Origin: Candidatus Saccharibacteria bacterium UBA1944
Lineage (GTDB): Bacteria > Patescibacteriota > Saccharimonadia > Saccharimonadales > Saccharimonadaceae
Length of the DNA: 41,985 nt
Direction: 5' to 3'
Assembly (NCBI GenBank): GCA_002336935.1
Contig: DDEW01000005.1
Location: forward strand, 1 to 41,985
The position numbers and the translations under genes were made by a program. Shown piece after piece: positions 7,510 to 15,183 of this stretch (the stretch's first letter is position 1; the number at the start of each line of letters is the position of its first letter). Below the pieces are notes generated by a model. It saw nothing but the letters and a program-made list of their open reading frames with translations, was not told the origin of the DNA and ran no database searches.

Positions 7510-7979
7510 CAGGTATTCTCTAGCACTGCCTGCAGTGATTTTTCTTTACCATAGGCAGACCACATGCTCACTTTTTCGCCTTTGCTCGTTACTTTTACAA
7601 AGGTAGTCTGTAGTGTGACGCCGTATCGATTTTTTAAGTCCGTGGAGGTGTCATAATCAACTTTTAGAATTTGAGTGCCAATTGGAAGCGACGCGCCTTG
7701 TAGTACGCTATCGTAGACGCGACACTCAGGACACCAGGGCGCATGAAAGAACAAGATTGTTTCGCTGAAGCCTTTTGCGCTGAGTGTACTTGATGAATAG
7801 TTACTGTAGCGGCCTTTGCTTTGCGGCTGCTTATCAGGCGTGCCGGCACTTGTTTCGTTTTGTTTGGTAGCATTGCTCTGCAGCTTACTCTGCTGAGGTG
7901 ACTGCGGCTTATTGTACGCGGCAACCCCAATTGCGATTGCTAGTACTAGGCCAAGGGCCACGAGGATGCGTTTATTCAT
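7509..7979 (-). CDS. Membrane-anchored extracytoplasmic thioredoxin-like protein (WCPEC)
   Basis: A 156-aa protein with an N-terminal membrane anchor (residues 4-21), a Ser/Gln/Thr-rich linker (about 24-68), and a thioredoxin fold with W82-C83-P-E-C86. The cis-Pro loop opposite the active site reads LQTTFV, with Thr where Pro is nearly invariant, which should change redox or substrate behaviour. It is coupled to the CcdA-like gene and is its likely partner outside the membrane. The start is supported by TATAGT 11 bases upstream. Confidence 0.85.
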   Translation of the reverse strand: MNKRILVALGLVLAIAIGVAAYNKPQSPQQSKLQSNATKQNETSAGTPDKQPQSKGRYSNYSSSTLSAKGFSETILFFHAPWCPECRVYDSVLQGASLPIGTQILKVDYDTSTDLKNRYGVTLQTTFVKVTSKGEKVSMWSAYGKEKSLQAVLENT

Positions 7980-7990
7980 ATATCTAGTGT

Positions 7991-7996
7991 ACTATA
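7991..7996 (-). promoter_or_regulatory. -10 box (TATAGT) of the thioredoxin-like/ccdA pair
   Basis: It lies 11 bases before the ATG at 7979, giving a leader of about 5 bases. It is divergent from the pyrG promoter. Confidence 0.5.
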
Positions 7997-8117
7997 CCAG
8001 CACGCCGTACCCAGGATTATGGGGGTGATGATTTGACTTGTGAGGGCAGACTGCTACTACAGATAGAGTAGAATACACAACATCACACGCTATGGGTAGA
8101 GTGCCGTAGGGTAGGCA

Positions 8118-8126
8118 TGCTATAAT
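8118..8126 (+). promoter_or_regulatory. Extended -10 (TGCTATAAT) of pyrG
   Basis: A perfect extended -10 that ends 8 bases before ATG 8135; no clear -35 and no Shine-Dalgarno. Confidence 0.7.
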
Positions 8127-8134
8127 GAAACCCC

Positions 8135-9736
8135 ATGGAAGAGCAATCGACGATGGGCAAACAGACAAAATATATTTTCGTGACGGGGGGAGTTCTCTCA
8201 GGGGTAGGTAAGGGAATTACCGCAGCCAGCATTGGCGCAGTATTGCAGGCGAAAGGTGCCACCGTTTCAATCCAAAAATGTGACCCGTATCTCAATGTAG
8301 ATGCGGGTCTCTTAAATCCAGCAGAACACGGGGAATGCTTCGTGACCAAGGATGGGGCCGAGACTGATCTTGACTTGGGCCACTATGAGCGGTTCTTAGA
8401 TATTGAAGTAACGCAAAAAAGCGCTACACTGGCAGGTCGATTACTGAGCAACCTCATTGCTGATGAGCGCGCCGGTAAATTTGGCGGCAAAACGATTCAA
8501 CTGGTGCCACACTTGACCGGAGCAATTCAAGATGCAATTCAAGTGGCAAGTGAAGGAAGTGATGTACATATTGTAGAAATTGGCGGTACAGTTGGCGACT
8601 ACGAAGGGCTGAGTTTTGTAGAAGCAATCCGTGAGTTTGGTCGCCGCGTTGGTCGCGAGAATGCGCTCTATATTCACGTGGTATATGTGCCCTACATTGG
8701 CACGAGCAAGGAGTTCAAAAGTAAGCCTGCACAAAACGCGCTCAATGACCTGCGCGGATTTGGTATTGTGCCGGATGTCGTGATTGTACGTACGGATGAA
8801 CCGGCGCCAGAGTCAATTGCGCACAAAATTGCGATGTTTGGCGGTGTACCAGATGATGCGGTGTTGATGATGCCAAACGTCGATAGTGTGTTTAAGATTC
8901 CGCAAAAAGTAGCCGAAAGTACGCTAGCCCCAATCCTTGAAAAATTCACTGCAAACCACAATAAGCCTGATTTGAGTAAATGGATCGACTTAGTTGAGCG
9001 TCAGCTGGCGCCAAAAGAGCGGACGGTGCGGATTGGGTTGGTGGCAAAATATTTAGACAATGAGGATACGTATATTAGTGTCCTTGAAGCCCTTAAGGCA
9101 GCGGCGTGGCGAGAAGGCGTGAAGCTTGAAACGGTGTGGATTAATGCTGAAGCTGCAGGGGAAACAGATTTTGCGAGCGTTGACGGGCTTTTAGTTCCTG
9201 GTGGTTTTGGTAAACGTGGTGTTGAGGGGAAAATCGCTGCTGCTCGTTACGCGCTTGACCGCAACGTGCCGTATCTTGGAATATGTTTGGGGCTTCAAGT
9301 AGCGGTAATCGCTGCCGCTCGCAAAGCAGGCCTAGAAGACGCCAACAGTACGGAATTTAATGCCGACACATCGCAGGATGTGGTGTATATCATGGAAGGG
9401 CAACAAGGCAAAGAAAGCACCGGTGGCACACTGCGCCTTGGTGACTATCCGGCGCACCTTGAGGCAGATTCACTTGCTCATAAGCTGTATGGTCAGCAGG
9501 ATATTGTTGAGCGTCACCGGCATCGCTATGAAGTAAACCAGCACTTTCGTGAAGCATTTGAGCGCGGCGGGTTACAAATCAGCGGCTCCTCACCAGACGG
9601 CAAACTAGTAGAATATGTAGAGGCACCACAAAATAAATTTTTCATCGCCACCCAGGCTCACCCGGAATTTCGTGGTCGGCCAACACGCCCACATCCGTTA
9701 TTCGAAGGCCTCATACGCGCCGCGCAGCGTGACTAA
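8135..9736 (+). CDS. pyrG: CTP synthase
   Basis: Makes CTP from UTP, ATP and glutamine. The 533-aa protein has both domains: the N-terminal amidoligase (YIFVTGGVLSGVGKGI P-loop region, IGGTVGDYE) and the C-terminal class I glutamine amidotransferase with nucleophile C384 (GICLGLQ) and H509/E511 (AHPEF). The oxyanion-loop residue after Gly is Leu rather than the common Met. The start at 8135 follows from the extended -10 eight bases upstream; an internal Met7 is also possible. Its stop shares bases with the convergent pilin stop (overlap 9733-9736). Confidence 0.97.
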   Translation: MEEQSTMGKQTKYIFVTGGVLSGVGKGITAASIGAVLQAKGATVSIQKCDPYLNVDAGLLNPAEHGECFVTKDGAETDLDLGHYERFLDIEVTQKSATLAGRLLSNLIADERAGKFGGKTIQLVPHLTGAIQDAIQVASEGSDVHIVEIGGTVGDYEGLSFVEAIREFGRRVGRENALYIHVVYVPYIGTSKEFKSKPAQNALNDLRGFGIVPDVVIVRTDEPAPESIAHKIAMFGGVPDDAVLMMPNVDSVFKIPQKVAESTLAPILEKFTANHNKPDLSKWIDLVERQLAPKERTVRIGLVAKYLDNEDTYISVLEALKAAAWREGVKLETVWINAEAAGETDFASVDGLLVPGGFGKRGVEGKIAAARYALDRNVPYLGICLGLQVAVIAAARKAGLEDANSTEFNADTSQDVVYIMEGQQGKESTGGTLRLGDYPAHLEADSLAHKLYGQQDIVERHRHRYEVNQHFREAFERGGLQISGSSPDGKLVEYVEAPQNKFFIATQAHPEFRGRPTRPHPLFEGLIRAAQRD

Positions 9737-10323
9737 TTGAAGTTTCTCGAGTAACTGAGGCTGTAATACATTGCGGTGGGGGACACAGCAGGGTCATAGC
9801 GTATTTTTCCTGTAAGGTTATTACCGTCATCGATACTTGAGTCGACAAGGCTTTGCACCGCAAGGGGAGCATTGCGGATGACGAGGTTGGTACCCATAAC
9901 CAGATTTGCTGTTGTGCTGGTAGTGCCTTTGGTGTCGTTATCCATGTCATAGCTCCAGTTAAGGGCGGGGTTCGCATCTGCCGGGGATTTTTGCTGGTAG
10001 GCGTTGTAGCCTGGGCAGCTAGCAATAATGACGGATATTTGTGGGTTGGTGACCGTCGTGCCGCAGATGCTCGGAAGGTAGAGCGGGTTAGCGGGCGTTG
10101 CCGCCGAATAGTCGGTGTAGTCCGAGGGCCAGTATGCATCGCCTCTGTCACTAAGCCACAGTCGGAATGCTTTTTCAGTTTGTGTAATACCGCTGGCAAT
10201 TTGGCTTGCCTGCGAGCGATCTCGTATACCGTTGTAAGCCACAACGGTGATAACGGCAAGGATAGCAATAACAACAATAACGATGAGTAGTTCAACAACA
10301 GTAAACCCACGCCGTATATTCAT
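9733..10323 (-). CDS. Type IV pilin-like protein
   Basis: A 196-aa secreted pilin-like protein. The N-terminus has the prepilin signature: a short basic leader (MNIRRG), then F-T-V-V-E-L with the Glu at mature position 5, then about 20 hydrophobic residues. A YNGI hinge follows, then a variable globular domain with Cys residues. It would be processed by a prepilin peptidase and built into a pilus or pseudopilus. The start at 10323 is fixed by the leader length and by TACACT 6 bases upstream. Downstream it overlaps the pyrG stop. Confidence 0.9.
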   Translation of the reverse strand: MNIRRGFTVVELLIVIVVIAILAVITVVAYNGIRDRSQASQIASGITQTEKAFRLWLSDRGDAYWPSDYTDYSAATPANPLYLPSICGTTVTNPQISVIIASCPGYNAYQQKSPADANPALNWSYDMDNDTKGTTSTTANLVMGTNLVIRNAPLAVQSLVDSSIDDGNNLTGKIRYDPAVSPTAMYYSLSYSRNFN

Positions 10324-10329
10324 AGTGCT

Positions 10330-10358
10330 AGTGTATAGAATAGTGCGCAGAGGGTCAA
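10330..10358 (-). promoter_or_regulatory. Sigma70-type promoter of the pilin-like gene
   Basis: On this strand: TTGACC (10353-10358), 17-base spacer, TACACT (10330-10335), 6 bases to the ATG. It sits back to back with the promoter at 10360-10388. Confidence 0.65.
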
Positions 10359-10359
10359 A

Positions 10360-10388
10360 TTGACTTTTCATTACGTTTATGCTATAAT
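10360..10388 (+). promoter_or_regulatory. Sigma70-type promoter with extended -10 for the 49-aa ORF
   Basis: TTGACT (10360-10365), 17-base spacer, TGCTATAAT with the hexamer at 10383-10388, 6 bases to ATG 10395. This is a near-consensus strong promoter. Confidence 0.8.
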
Positions 10389-10394
10389 GAAATT

Positions 10395-10544
10395 ATGGCA
10401 GAAGAAAAACAAACAACTGACGAAGTAGATAGCTTTACTCTCGACGACGCATCAACGTTGCAGTATGTGCTCGAGCACGTTCGCGGTAGCACGCCGGTAT
10501 CGATATACAATCAGTCTGAATATCTTGTTGACGAAACTGAATAG
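10395..10544 (+). CDS. Small acidic 49-aa protein, leaderless
   Basis: A short ORF directly behind one of the best promoters in the window. The product is acidic and soluble: an N-terminal charged stretch (AEEKQTTDEVDSFTLDDA) followed by LQYVLEHVRGSTPVSIYNQ. It has no Cys, signal peptide or membrane segment. I do not recognise it. The strong promoter placement, clean start and stop, and compact spacing to argS make it a credible small gene. Confidence 0.65.
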   Translation: MAEEKQTTDEVDSFTLDDASTLQYVLEHVRGSTPVSIYNQSEYLVDETE

Positions 10545-10572
10545 TCTGCTGCGCCCACTTCTTTAGCGCCTC

Positions 10573-10581
10573 TGGTATAAT
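10573..10581 (+). promoter_or_regulatory. Extended -10 (TGGTATAAT) of argS
   Basis: It ends 9 bases before ATG 10591; no -35 is recognisable. Confidence 0.65.
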
Positions 10582-10590
10582 AGAGAGGTT

Positions 10591-12270
10591 ATGAACGCTA
10601 TTCGCCGCCACATTGAGCAACTTGTTGAAGATCATTTTCAGCAAAGGGTTGAAGTTCGACTCGATCGCCCGCAGGCGGAATTTGGCGACTATGCAACCAA
10701 TGTAGCTATGCAACTAGCGCGTCCGCTTGGTAGGAACCCGCGCGAAATCGCTGAGGAATTGGCAGAGTTGCTTCGTCACGCCGATGATATTGCAAGCGTT
10801 GAAGTTGCGGGACCAGGATTTATCAATATATTTTTACATGATTATGCGCTGTTGACACAGGCAGCCCAGTCGGCCGAACAATCGCTGAGCGGTAAATCGT
10901 ACGTCGTAGAGTACAGTTGCCCCAACGCTTTTAAGGAACTCCACACCGGCCATTTGTACCAAACGATTGCGGGCGATATTATTGCTGGGCTTGTGGCTCG
11001 TGGTGGGGCAACGCTATACCGCACTAGTTTTGGAGGTGACGTTGGCTTACACGTTGCCAAATGCTTGTGGGGAATGGTAGCAACATTGGGCGGTGCAATG
11101 CCCGAAAAGCTCACGCAAGTGCCAGAAGACGCATTTGCTCGTTCGCGTTGGATTAGCGAATGTTATGTGCGCGGGGCGGGGCAGTATGAAGAGAATGAAG
11201 AAGCCAAGCAAGAAATTGATGAGTTGAACAAAACCATCTATGGCTTTCACGAAACGAGTGATCATCAGTCGCCGCTTGCACAGCTATACTGGACGACTCG
11301 CCAATGGAGCTACGATTATTTTAATGCATTCTACGATTTAGTGGGCGTAGCGCCAATGCGCCAATACCCTGAAAGTGAGACAGCTCCTGTGGGCATGGCA
11401 GTCGTAAAAGAAGAGCTGCAAAAAGGTAATTTGCAGCAAAGCGACGGTGCAATTGTGTATGTGGGCGATGAAGCGAAGCACCTGCATACGCGAGTATTTG
11501 TGACGAGCAAAGGCTTGCCAACGTATGAAACCAAGGATATTGGTGTCATATGGCTGGAAAAACAAGAATATAACTTTGATCATCGAATTTTGCTAACGGG
11601 GAATGATCAAAAGGAGTATATGCGCGTCGTGTTTGCCGCAGCAGACACCTTTAGTCCTGGTATTGCTGCCCAGATGACGCACCTGACGAACGGAACCGTC
11701 CGTTTTGGCGATGGCAAAAAAATGAGTTCACGCCTGGGTAATGTCACGAGGGCAGTTGACGTGATTGATGCGGTGCGCGAAAAAGTCGCCACTATTGTCA
11801 CTGATGAAGTATTACTTACCGATGTTACCCTTGGAGCGATAAAATATGTGTTCGCCAAGTATCGACTAGGGGGTGACATCGCGTTTGACATTGACGAGAC
11901 AGTAACTCTGGCTGGCAATAGCGGCCCATATATTCAGTATGCGCACGCCCGTGCCCGTAGTATTTTGGCGAAGGCAACACAACCAGCTGCAGTTGATGAG
12001 CAGGTGAGCCTGAACGAAGACGAGCGTAAGCTAGCGCAGAAGCTGGCAGAGTACAGCGATGTGGTGGGTAAGTCAATTGATGAACTACTGCCGCACTATA
12101 TTTGCACGTATTTGTATGAGCTAGCTCAGGAGTTTAATCGTTTTTATGAAAACACTCGAGTTGTTGGCGCAGATGAAGAAGCTCGTCGCGTTTACCTAGT
12201 AGAACGGTATGCTGACACGCTAAAAGACGGCTTAGGACTGCTTGGCATAGCCGCCCCTGCTCGTATGTAG
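10591..12270 (+). CDS. argS: Arginyl-tRNA synthetase
   Basis: Charges tRNA-Arg. In order, the 559-aa class I synthetase has the N-terminal Add-1 domain (residues 1-85), the HIGH-type motif H118-T-G-H121, the Rossmann catalytic core, a KMSKS-like motif K377-M-S-S-R, and a C-terminal DALR helical anticodon-binding domain. The length is typical. A short leader carries AGAGAGG, but the -10 box is too close for a long leader. Confidence 0.96.
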   Translation: MNAIRRHIEQLVEDHFQQRVEVRLDRPQAEFGDYATNVAMQLARPLGRNPREIAEELAELLRHADDIASVEVAGPGFINIFLHDYALLTQAAQSAEQSLSGKSYVVEYSCPNAFKELHTGHLYQTIAGDIIAGLVARGGATLYRTSFGGDVGLHVAKCLWGMVATLGGAMPEKLTQVPEDAFARSRWISECYVRGAGQYEENEEAKQEIDELNKTIYGFHETSDHQSPLAQLYWTTRQWSYDYFNAFYDLVGVAPMRQYPESETAPVGMAVVKEELQKGNLQQSDGAIVYVGDEAKHLHTRVFVTSKGLPTYETKDIGVIWLEKQEYNFDHRILLTGNDQKEYMRVVFAAADTFSPGIAAQMTHLTNGTVRFGDGKKMSSRLGNVTRAVDVIDAVREKVATIVTDEVLLTDVTLGAIKYVFAKYRLGGDIAFDIDETVTLAGNSGPYIQYAHARARSILAKATQPAAVDEQVSLNEDERKLAQKLAEYSDVVGKSIDELLPHYICTYLYELAQEFNRFYENTRVVGADEEARRVYLVERYADTLKDGLGLLGIAAPARM

Positions 12271-12273
12271 CTA

Positions 12274-12303
12274 TTGTCTTAGCGGGTTGGCATTATTTAT
12301 AAT
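12274..12303 (+). promoter_or_regulatory. Probable promoter of mscL
   Basis: TTGTCT (12274-12279), 18-base spacer, TATAAT (12298-12303). The transcript would have a leader of about 20 bases, and unlike most neighbours this gene has a Shine-Dalgarno. Confidence 0.5.
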
Positions 12304-12331
12304 TGCCACATCACTAATTAAGGGAGATGAT

Positions 12332-12661
12332 ATGGTAAAAAAACACGCAAGTGGATTTATGGATTTTATCCGCGAACAGGGTGTTGTAGGTTTAGCAGTA
12401 GGTTTAGCGATTGGTACTGCAGCCGGTGACACGGTCAAAAAGCTCGTCGAAGCGTTTATTAGCCCAATAGTACAGCTGATGATTGGTTCACAAAAGGGCC
12501 TAGAGGCCGCAACGTGGACAATGCAGGTTGGTGACCGAGTAGGTGATTTTAAGTGGGGTGCCTTTTTAAGCTCACTGATCACTTTGGTGGCGACGGCGTT
12601 TGTTATTTACCTCATTATTCACTTCATGAAGCTTGATAAGCTTGATCGTAAAAAAGACTAG
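12332..12661 (+). CDS. mscL: Large-conductance mechanosensitive channel
   Basis: A 109-aa protein with the MscL layout: an N-terminal amphipathic helix (FMDFIREQGVVGLAVGLAIG), TM1, a short periplasmic loop and TM2 (GAFLSSLITLVATAFVIYLI), ending with a basic tail. It opens under membrane tension to release solutes. The periplasmic loop and C-terminal bundle are shorter than in E. coli (136 aa). The start at 12332 is chosen from AGGGAG (12321-12326); the in-frame ORF extends further upstream but has no signals. Confidence 0.92.
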   Translation: MVKKHASGFMDFIREQGVVGLAVGLAIGTAAGDTVKKLVEAFISPIVQLMIGSQKGLEAATWTMQVGDRVGDFKWGAFLSSLITLVATAFVIYLIIHFMKLDKLDRKKD

Positions 12662-12682
12662 CTACTGCTCATGACAGTTATT

Positions 12683-12709
12683 CCGGCGCTCTCAAATGCG
12701 CCGGTTTTA
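12683..12709 (+). terminator. Intrinsic terminator after mscL
   Basis: Stem CCGGCGC (12683-12689) / GCGCCGG (12698-12704), loop TCTCAAAT, then TTTTA. The U-tract overlaps the stop codon of the convergent kinase gene. Confidence 0.8.
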
Positions 12710-13306
12710 CGTACTAAGAACAACGTCGGCGGCCGCATCACCCGCAGAGTAAAATTGCTGGTACATTGGCTCGGCGCAGTACCAAAAGTAGGTAGTAACG
12801 CCTGCAGGGTCATTGTGGTGGGTTTTTTCTAACTGATCGCGAGCGATGCGGCGAGCAAGCCGCACCGATGAGAGGGCAGTAACGCAGACCGATAAATCAC
12901 GCAGTGGTGCTAGCACGGGGAGGTTTGCTATAAGGCCTTCTACGATTATCAAAGGCTGCGGTGGGTAATAAATGCTGTTTGCATGCGATTGACCAGTTTG
13001 CCTGTCGTAAGCTGGGCCCATGGTAGCATGGCCTACGCGCAGCGCTGCTATTGTTTTTGCCAACTCATTTATTGCAAAACTTGCCGGATGATCGAAATTT
13101 CCGGCGAGCTCAGCGGGCAGATGGTGCCGGCGGAACTCATCGCCATAATAGTAGTCGTCTGCATGAATAATTGTAGCGGGGAATTGCGCGGCTAATTGCC
13201 TTGCAAGAGTGGTTTTGCCGCCAGCGGTGGGACCGCCTATTGTTACTACCAGTGGTTTTTCGCGGCCGTTTTGGCGCTCATGAATGGTTCTGATGAGCTC
13301 TTTCAT
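12707..13306 (-). CDS. Uridine kinase-like P-loop kinase
   Basis: A 199-aa protein with a Walker A GGPTAGGKTT near residue 26, an IHADDYYYGDEF segment resembling the substrate-binding DDYY region of uridine kinase/phosphoribulokinase-like proteins, and LIIVEGLIA, the Walker-B-like strand with Glu. A lid-like region of Arg/His residues follows (RLARRIARDQ). The likely role is phosphorylation of a nucleoside or another small hydroxyl substrate. Start 13306 is supported by TACAAT 7 bases upstream. Confidence 0.75.
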   Translation of the reverse strand: MKELIRTIHERQNGREKPLVVTIGGPTAGGKTTLARQLAAQFPATIIHADDYYYGDEFRRHHLPAELAGNFDHPASFAINELAKTIAALRVGHATMGPAYDRQTGQSHANSIYYPPQPLIIVEGLIANLPVLAPLRDLSVCVTALSSVRLARRIARDQLEKTHHNDPAGVTTYFWYCAEPMYQQFYSAGDAAADVVLST

Positions 13307-13313
13307 AGTTGTG

Positions 13314-13319
13314 ATTGTA
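13314..13319 (-). promoter_or_regulatory. -10 box (TACAAT) of the kinase gene
   Basis: It ends 7 bases before the ATG at 13306; no Shine-Dalgarno. Confidence 0.5.
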
Positions 13320-13382
13320 GTAGATACCCAGGTAATACCAAAGAATAAGCACGAATGCTTGCTCGATGACATCTGTTGGTGA

Positions 13383-13391
13383 TGATATACT
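13383..13391 (+). promoter_or_regulatory. Extended -10 (TGATATACT) of orn
   Basis: It ends 6 bases before ATG 13398. Confidence 0.6.
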
Positions 13392-13397
13392 GGGCAT

Positions 13398-13949
13398 ATG
13401 AGCAAACCAGCATTTAAACCACGCTATATCTTGTGGCTCGACATGGAAATGACCGGACTTGATCCCGTGAATGACTACCCACTGGAAGTAGCAGCCATTG
13501 TAACCGATTGGAATTTTAAAGAAATTGCCACGTATGAGGGCAGCGTACACTGGTGCAGCAAGCACCTAAAAAAACGATTCGATGCCAATAGCTTTTGGCG
13601 CGAGTTCCCCGAAGTCCGGAGCGCGCTTGAAGCGCAGAATAAACAGACCGACAAGACCAAAGCTGGCGTAGAGCGAGAACTACTGGCATTTATCGACAAA
13701 CATATTGGCGACAGTATGATATTGCTTGCGGGCAACTCTATTCATCAAGATAGAAAATTTATTGACCAATGGTGGCCACGACTCGGCAAAAGGCTCCACT
13801 ACCGCATGCTTGATGTCAGCGCATGGAAAGTGGTGATGGAAGGTAAGTATGACAAAAAGTTTGCTAAGCCTGAAGCGCACCGGGCGCTCGATGACATTCG
13901 TGGTAGCATCGAAGAGCTAAACTACTATTTGAAAAAGGTAAAAGCATGA
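13398..13949 (+). CDS. orn: Oligoribonuclease (DEDDh 3'-5' exonuclease)
   Basis: Degrades 2-5-nt RNA fragments to mononucleotides. The 183-aa protein shows the DEDDh motifs: D15-M-E17 (ILWLDMEMTGLD), the GNSIHQDRKF segment with the second Asp, and HRALDDI carrying His and the last Asp. The length matches the family (about 180 aa). It is leaderless. The downstream YjbR-like gene overlaps by ATGA. Confidence 0.95.
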   Translation: MSKPAFKPRYILWLDMEMTGLDPVNDYPLEVAAIVTDWNFKEIATYEGSVHWCSKHLKKRFDANSFWREFPEVRSALEAQNKQTDKTKAGVERELLAFIDKHIGDSMILLAGNSIHQDRKFIDQWWPRLGKRLHYRMLDVSAWKVVMEGKYDKKFAKPEAHRALDDIRGSIEELNYYLKKVKA

Positions 13950-14284
13950 CGCACAAAGAGCTCGAAGAATACCTGCTTAGTTTTCCGAACGCTTGGCTAG
14001 ACTATCCGTTTGGCGAGGGCACGAGTGTATACAAAGTGGGCAGAAAAGATGCTGGCCAGGATGAGAAACTGTTTGCAATTATTGCCGACGAGAGCAAACC
14101 CCTACGCGTTAGTCTGAAGTGCGATCCGCTGCTCGCACAAAACCTGCGCGAAAAATACGAAACAGTTTTGCCGGGCTATCACTTAAATAAGAAGCACTGG
14201 AACACGATTATTTGTAGTGGCCAGTTGAGTGATGACGAAATCAAAGATTTGGCACGACTAAGCTACCGGTTGGTTACTGAGTAG
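13946..14284 (+). CDS. MmcQ/YjbR family protein
   Basis: A 112-aa protein with the family pattern: an N-terminal helix (ELEEYLLSFPNAWLDYPFG), FAII and LRVSLKCDP strands, then PGYHLNKKHWNTI and a C-terminal helix (LSDDEIKDLARLSYRLV). Members are called DNA-binding from their CyaY-like fold, but the role is poorly known. The start overlaps the orn stop (ATGA). The 3' end overlaps the convergent membrane protein by 11 bases. Confidence 0.85.
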   Translation: MTHKELEEYLLSFPNAWLDYPFGEGTSVYKVGRKDAGQDEKLFAIIADESKPLRVSLKCDPLLAQNLREKYETVLPGYHLNKKHWNTIICSGQLSDDEIKDLARLSYRLVTE

Positions 14285-15128
14285 TTGCATTGTACTTGGT
14301 ATAGGCTGCCAAAATGATATCGATGTTGGTGGTAGCCGTGTCGCAAAATGCCGATACGGTTTTGGAGCTGGCTGCAACACGTAGCTTTTTGATTTTGCTA
14401 CGTAGGAGCGTTAGTTCGTAGGTCATTTGGGTGGGGTAATTACGATCCAGCGTGCCGCGCTGATAGGAGTCATCGAGCTTCTTGGTCAGTGTTTCGGCGT
14501 AAGTCTTTTCCGCTGGAAGCACTGCTTTGGAGATAACAATTTTGCGTGTTTTGAGCAATGTGGTAAACTCAGTGTTCATAGAGGAAAGTGTAGTGCTGAG
14601 TGTGGCATTGGCTTCGCTAAGGGCGGGTTCTTTAAGGTGTGTTTGCTGAGCGTCGGTTACCGCTTGGAGCGTAGCAATACGCCCCTGAATATCTTTGGCT
14701 TGGGTCTTAATGTCGGGTCCTCCCGAACTTGATAGCATAAATACCGCGGCTACGACAGCGAGTAATACGCCACCAATCAAACCGAAAACAGCAAATTTAT
14801 TGACAGTTTTTTGTTGTTTGGGCGCGATTTCATTTAAGTAGTCAATACTATATTCTTGACGCTGCTGAGTGGTCAGCTGTGGCTGGGTGGCATCAAACTG
14901 CGGTGCACTGACTGGCTGCGTCACAACGGGAGGCTGTATGTTTTGTGGTTGTGATTGCGGTTGGGGCGGGACAGGTTGAATAACGCGCTCTTCATGCGGC
15001 ATCATGGTATTTTGTGACGGATTAATAGGGATAGCCGACCCCGAATGATTGAGCGTTGGCGGCTCACTGCCGCTTGCTGGCGGTTGTGGCGAAAATGGAG
15101 TATTCCTATTGAAATCGTTTGGGTTCAT
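14274..15128 (-). CDS. Anchored protein with Pro/Gln-rich cytoplasmic tail and extracytoplasmic helical domain
   Basis: A 284-aa protein of unknown function. Residues 1-110 are low complexity, rich in Pro, Gln and Ser. A single membrane helix follows (FAVFGLIGGVLLAVVAAVFML). The C-terminal 150 residues look helical, Lys/Thr/Leu rich, and would lie outside the membrane. The start at 15128 is preferred over the ATG at 15134 because TTTAAT (15137-15142 on this strand) ends 8 bases before it but only 2 before the other. It is divergent from dnaG. Confidence 0.7.
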   Translation of the reverse strand: MNPNDFNRNTPFSPQPPASGSEPPTLNHSGSAIPINPSQNTMMPHEERVIQPVPPQPQSQPQNIQPPVVTQPVSAPQFDATQPQLTTQQRQEYSIDYLNEIAPKQQKTVNKFAVFGLIGGVLLAVVAAVFMLSSSGGPDIKTQAKDIQGRIATLQAVTDAQQTHLKEPALSEANATLSTTLSSMNTEFTTLLKTRKIVISKAVLPAEKTYAETLTKKLDDSYQRGTLDRNYPTQMTYELTLLRSKIKKLRVAASSKTVSAFCDTATTNIDIILAAYTKYNATTQ

Positions 15129-15136
15129 CTGCATCT

Positions 15137-15165
15137 ATTAAAGCACAAGCGATAACAGAGGTAAA
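15137..15165 (-). promoter_or_regulatory. Promoter of the Pro/Gln-rich membrane protein
   Basis: On this strand TTTACC (15160-15165), 17-base spacer, TTTAAT (15137-15142). It overlaps the region just upstream of the dnaG -10, so the two divergent promoters are nested. Confidence 0.5.
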
Positions 15166-15168
15166 GAG

Positions 15169-15177
15169 TGATATAAT
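15169..15177 (+). promoter_or_regulatory. Extended -10 (TGATATAAT) of dnaG-rpoD
   Basis: It ends 6 bases before ATG 15184. Confidence 0.7.
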
Positions 15178-15183
15178 AAAACC

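Noticed and set aside
9853..10290. 145-codon plus-strand ORF opposite the pilin
   Set aside because: The minus-strand frame has the full prepilin signature and promoter; the plus frame is a by-product.
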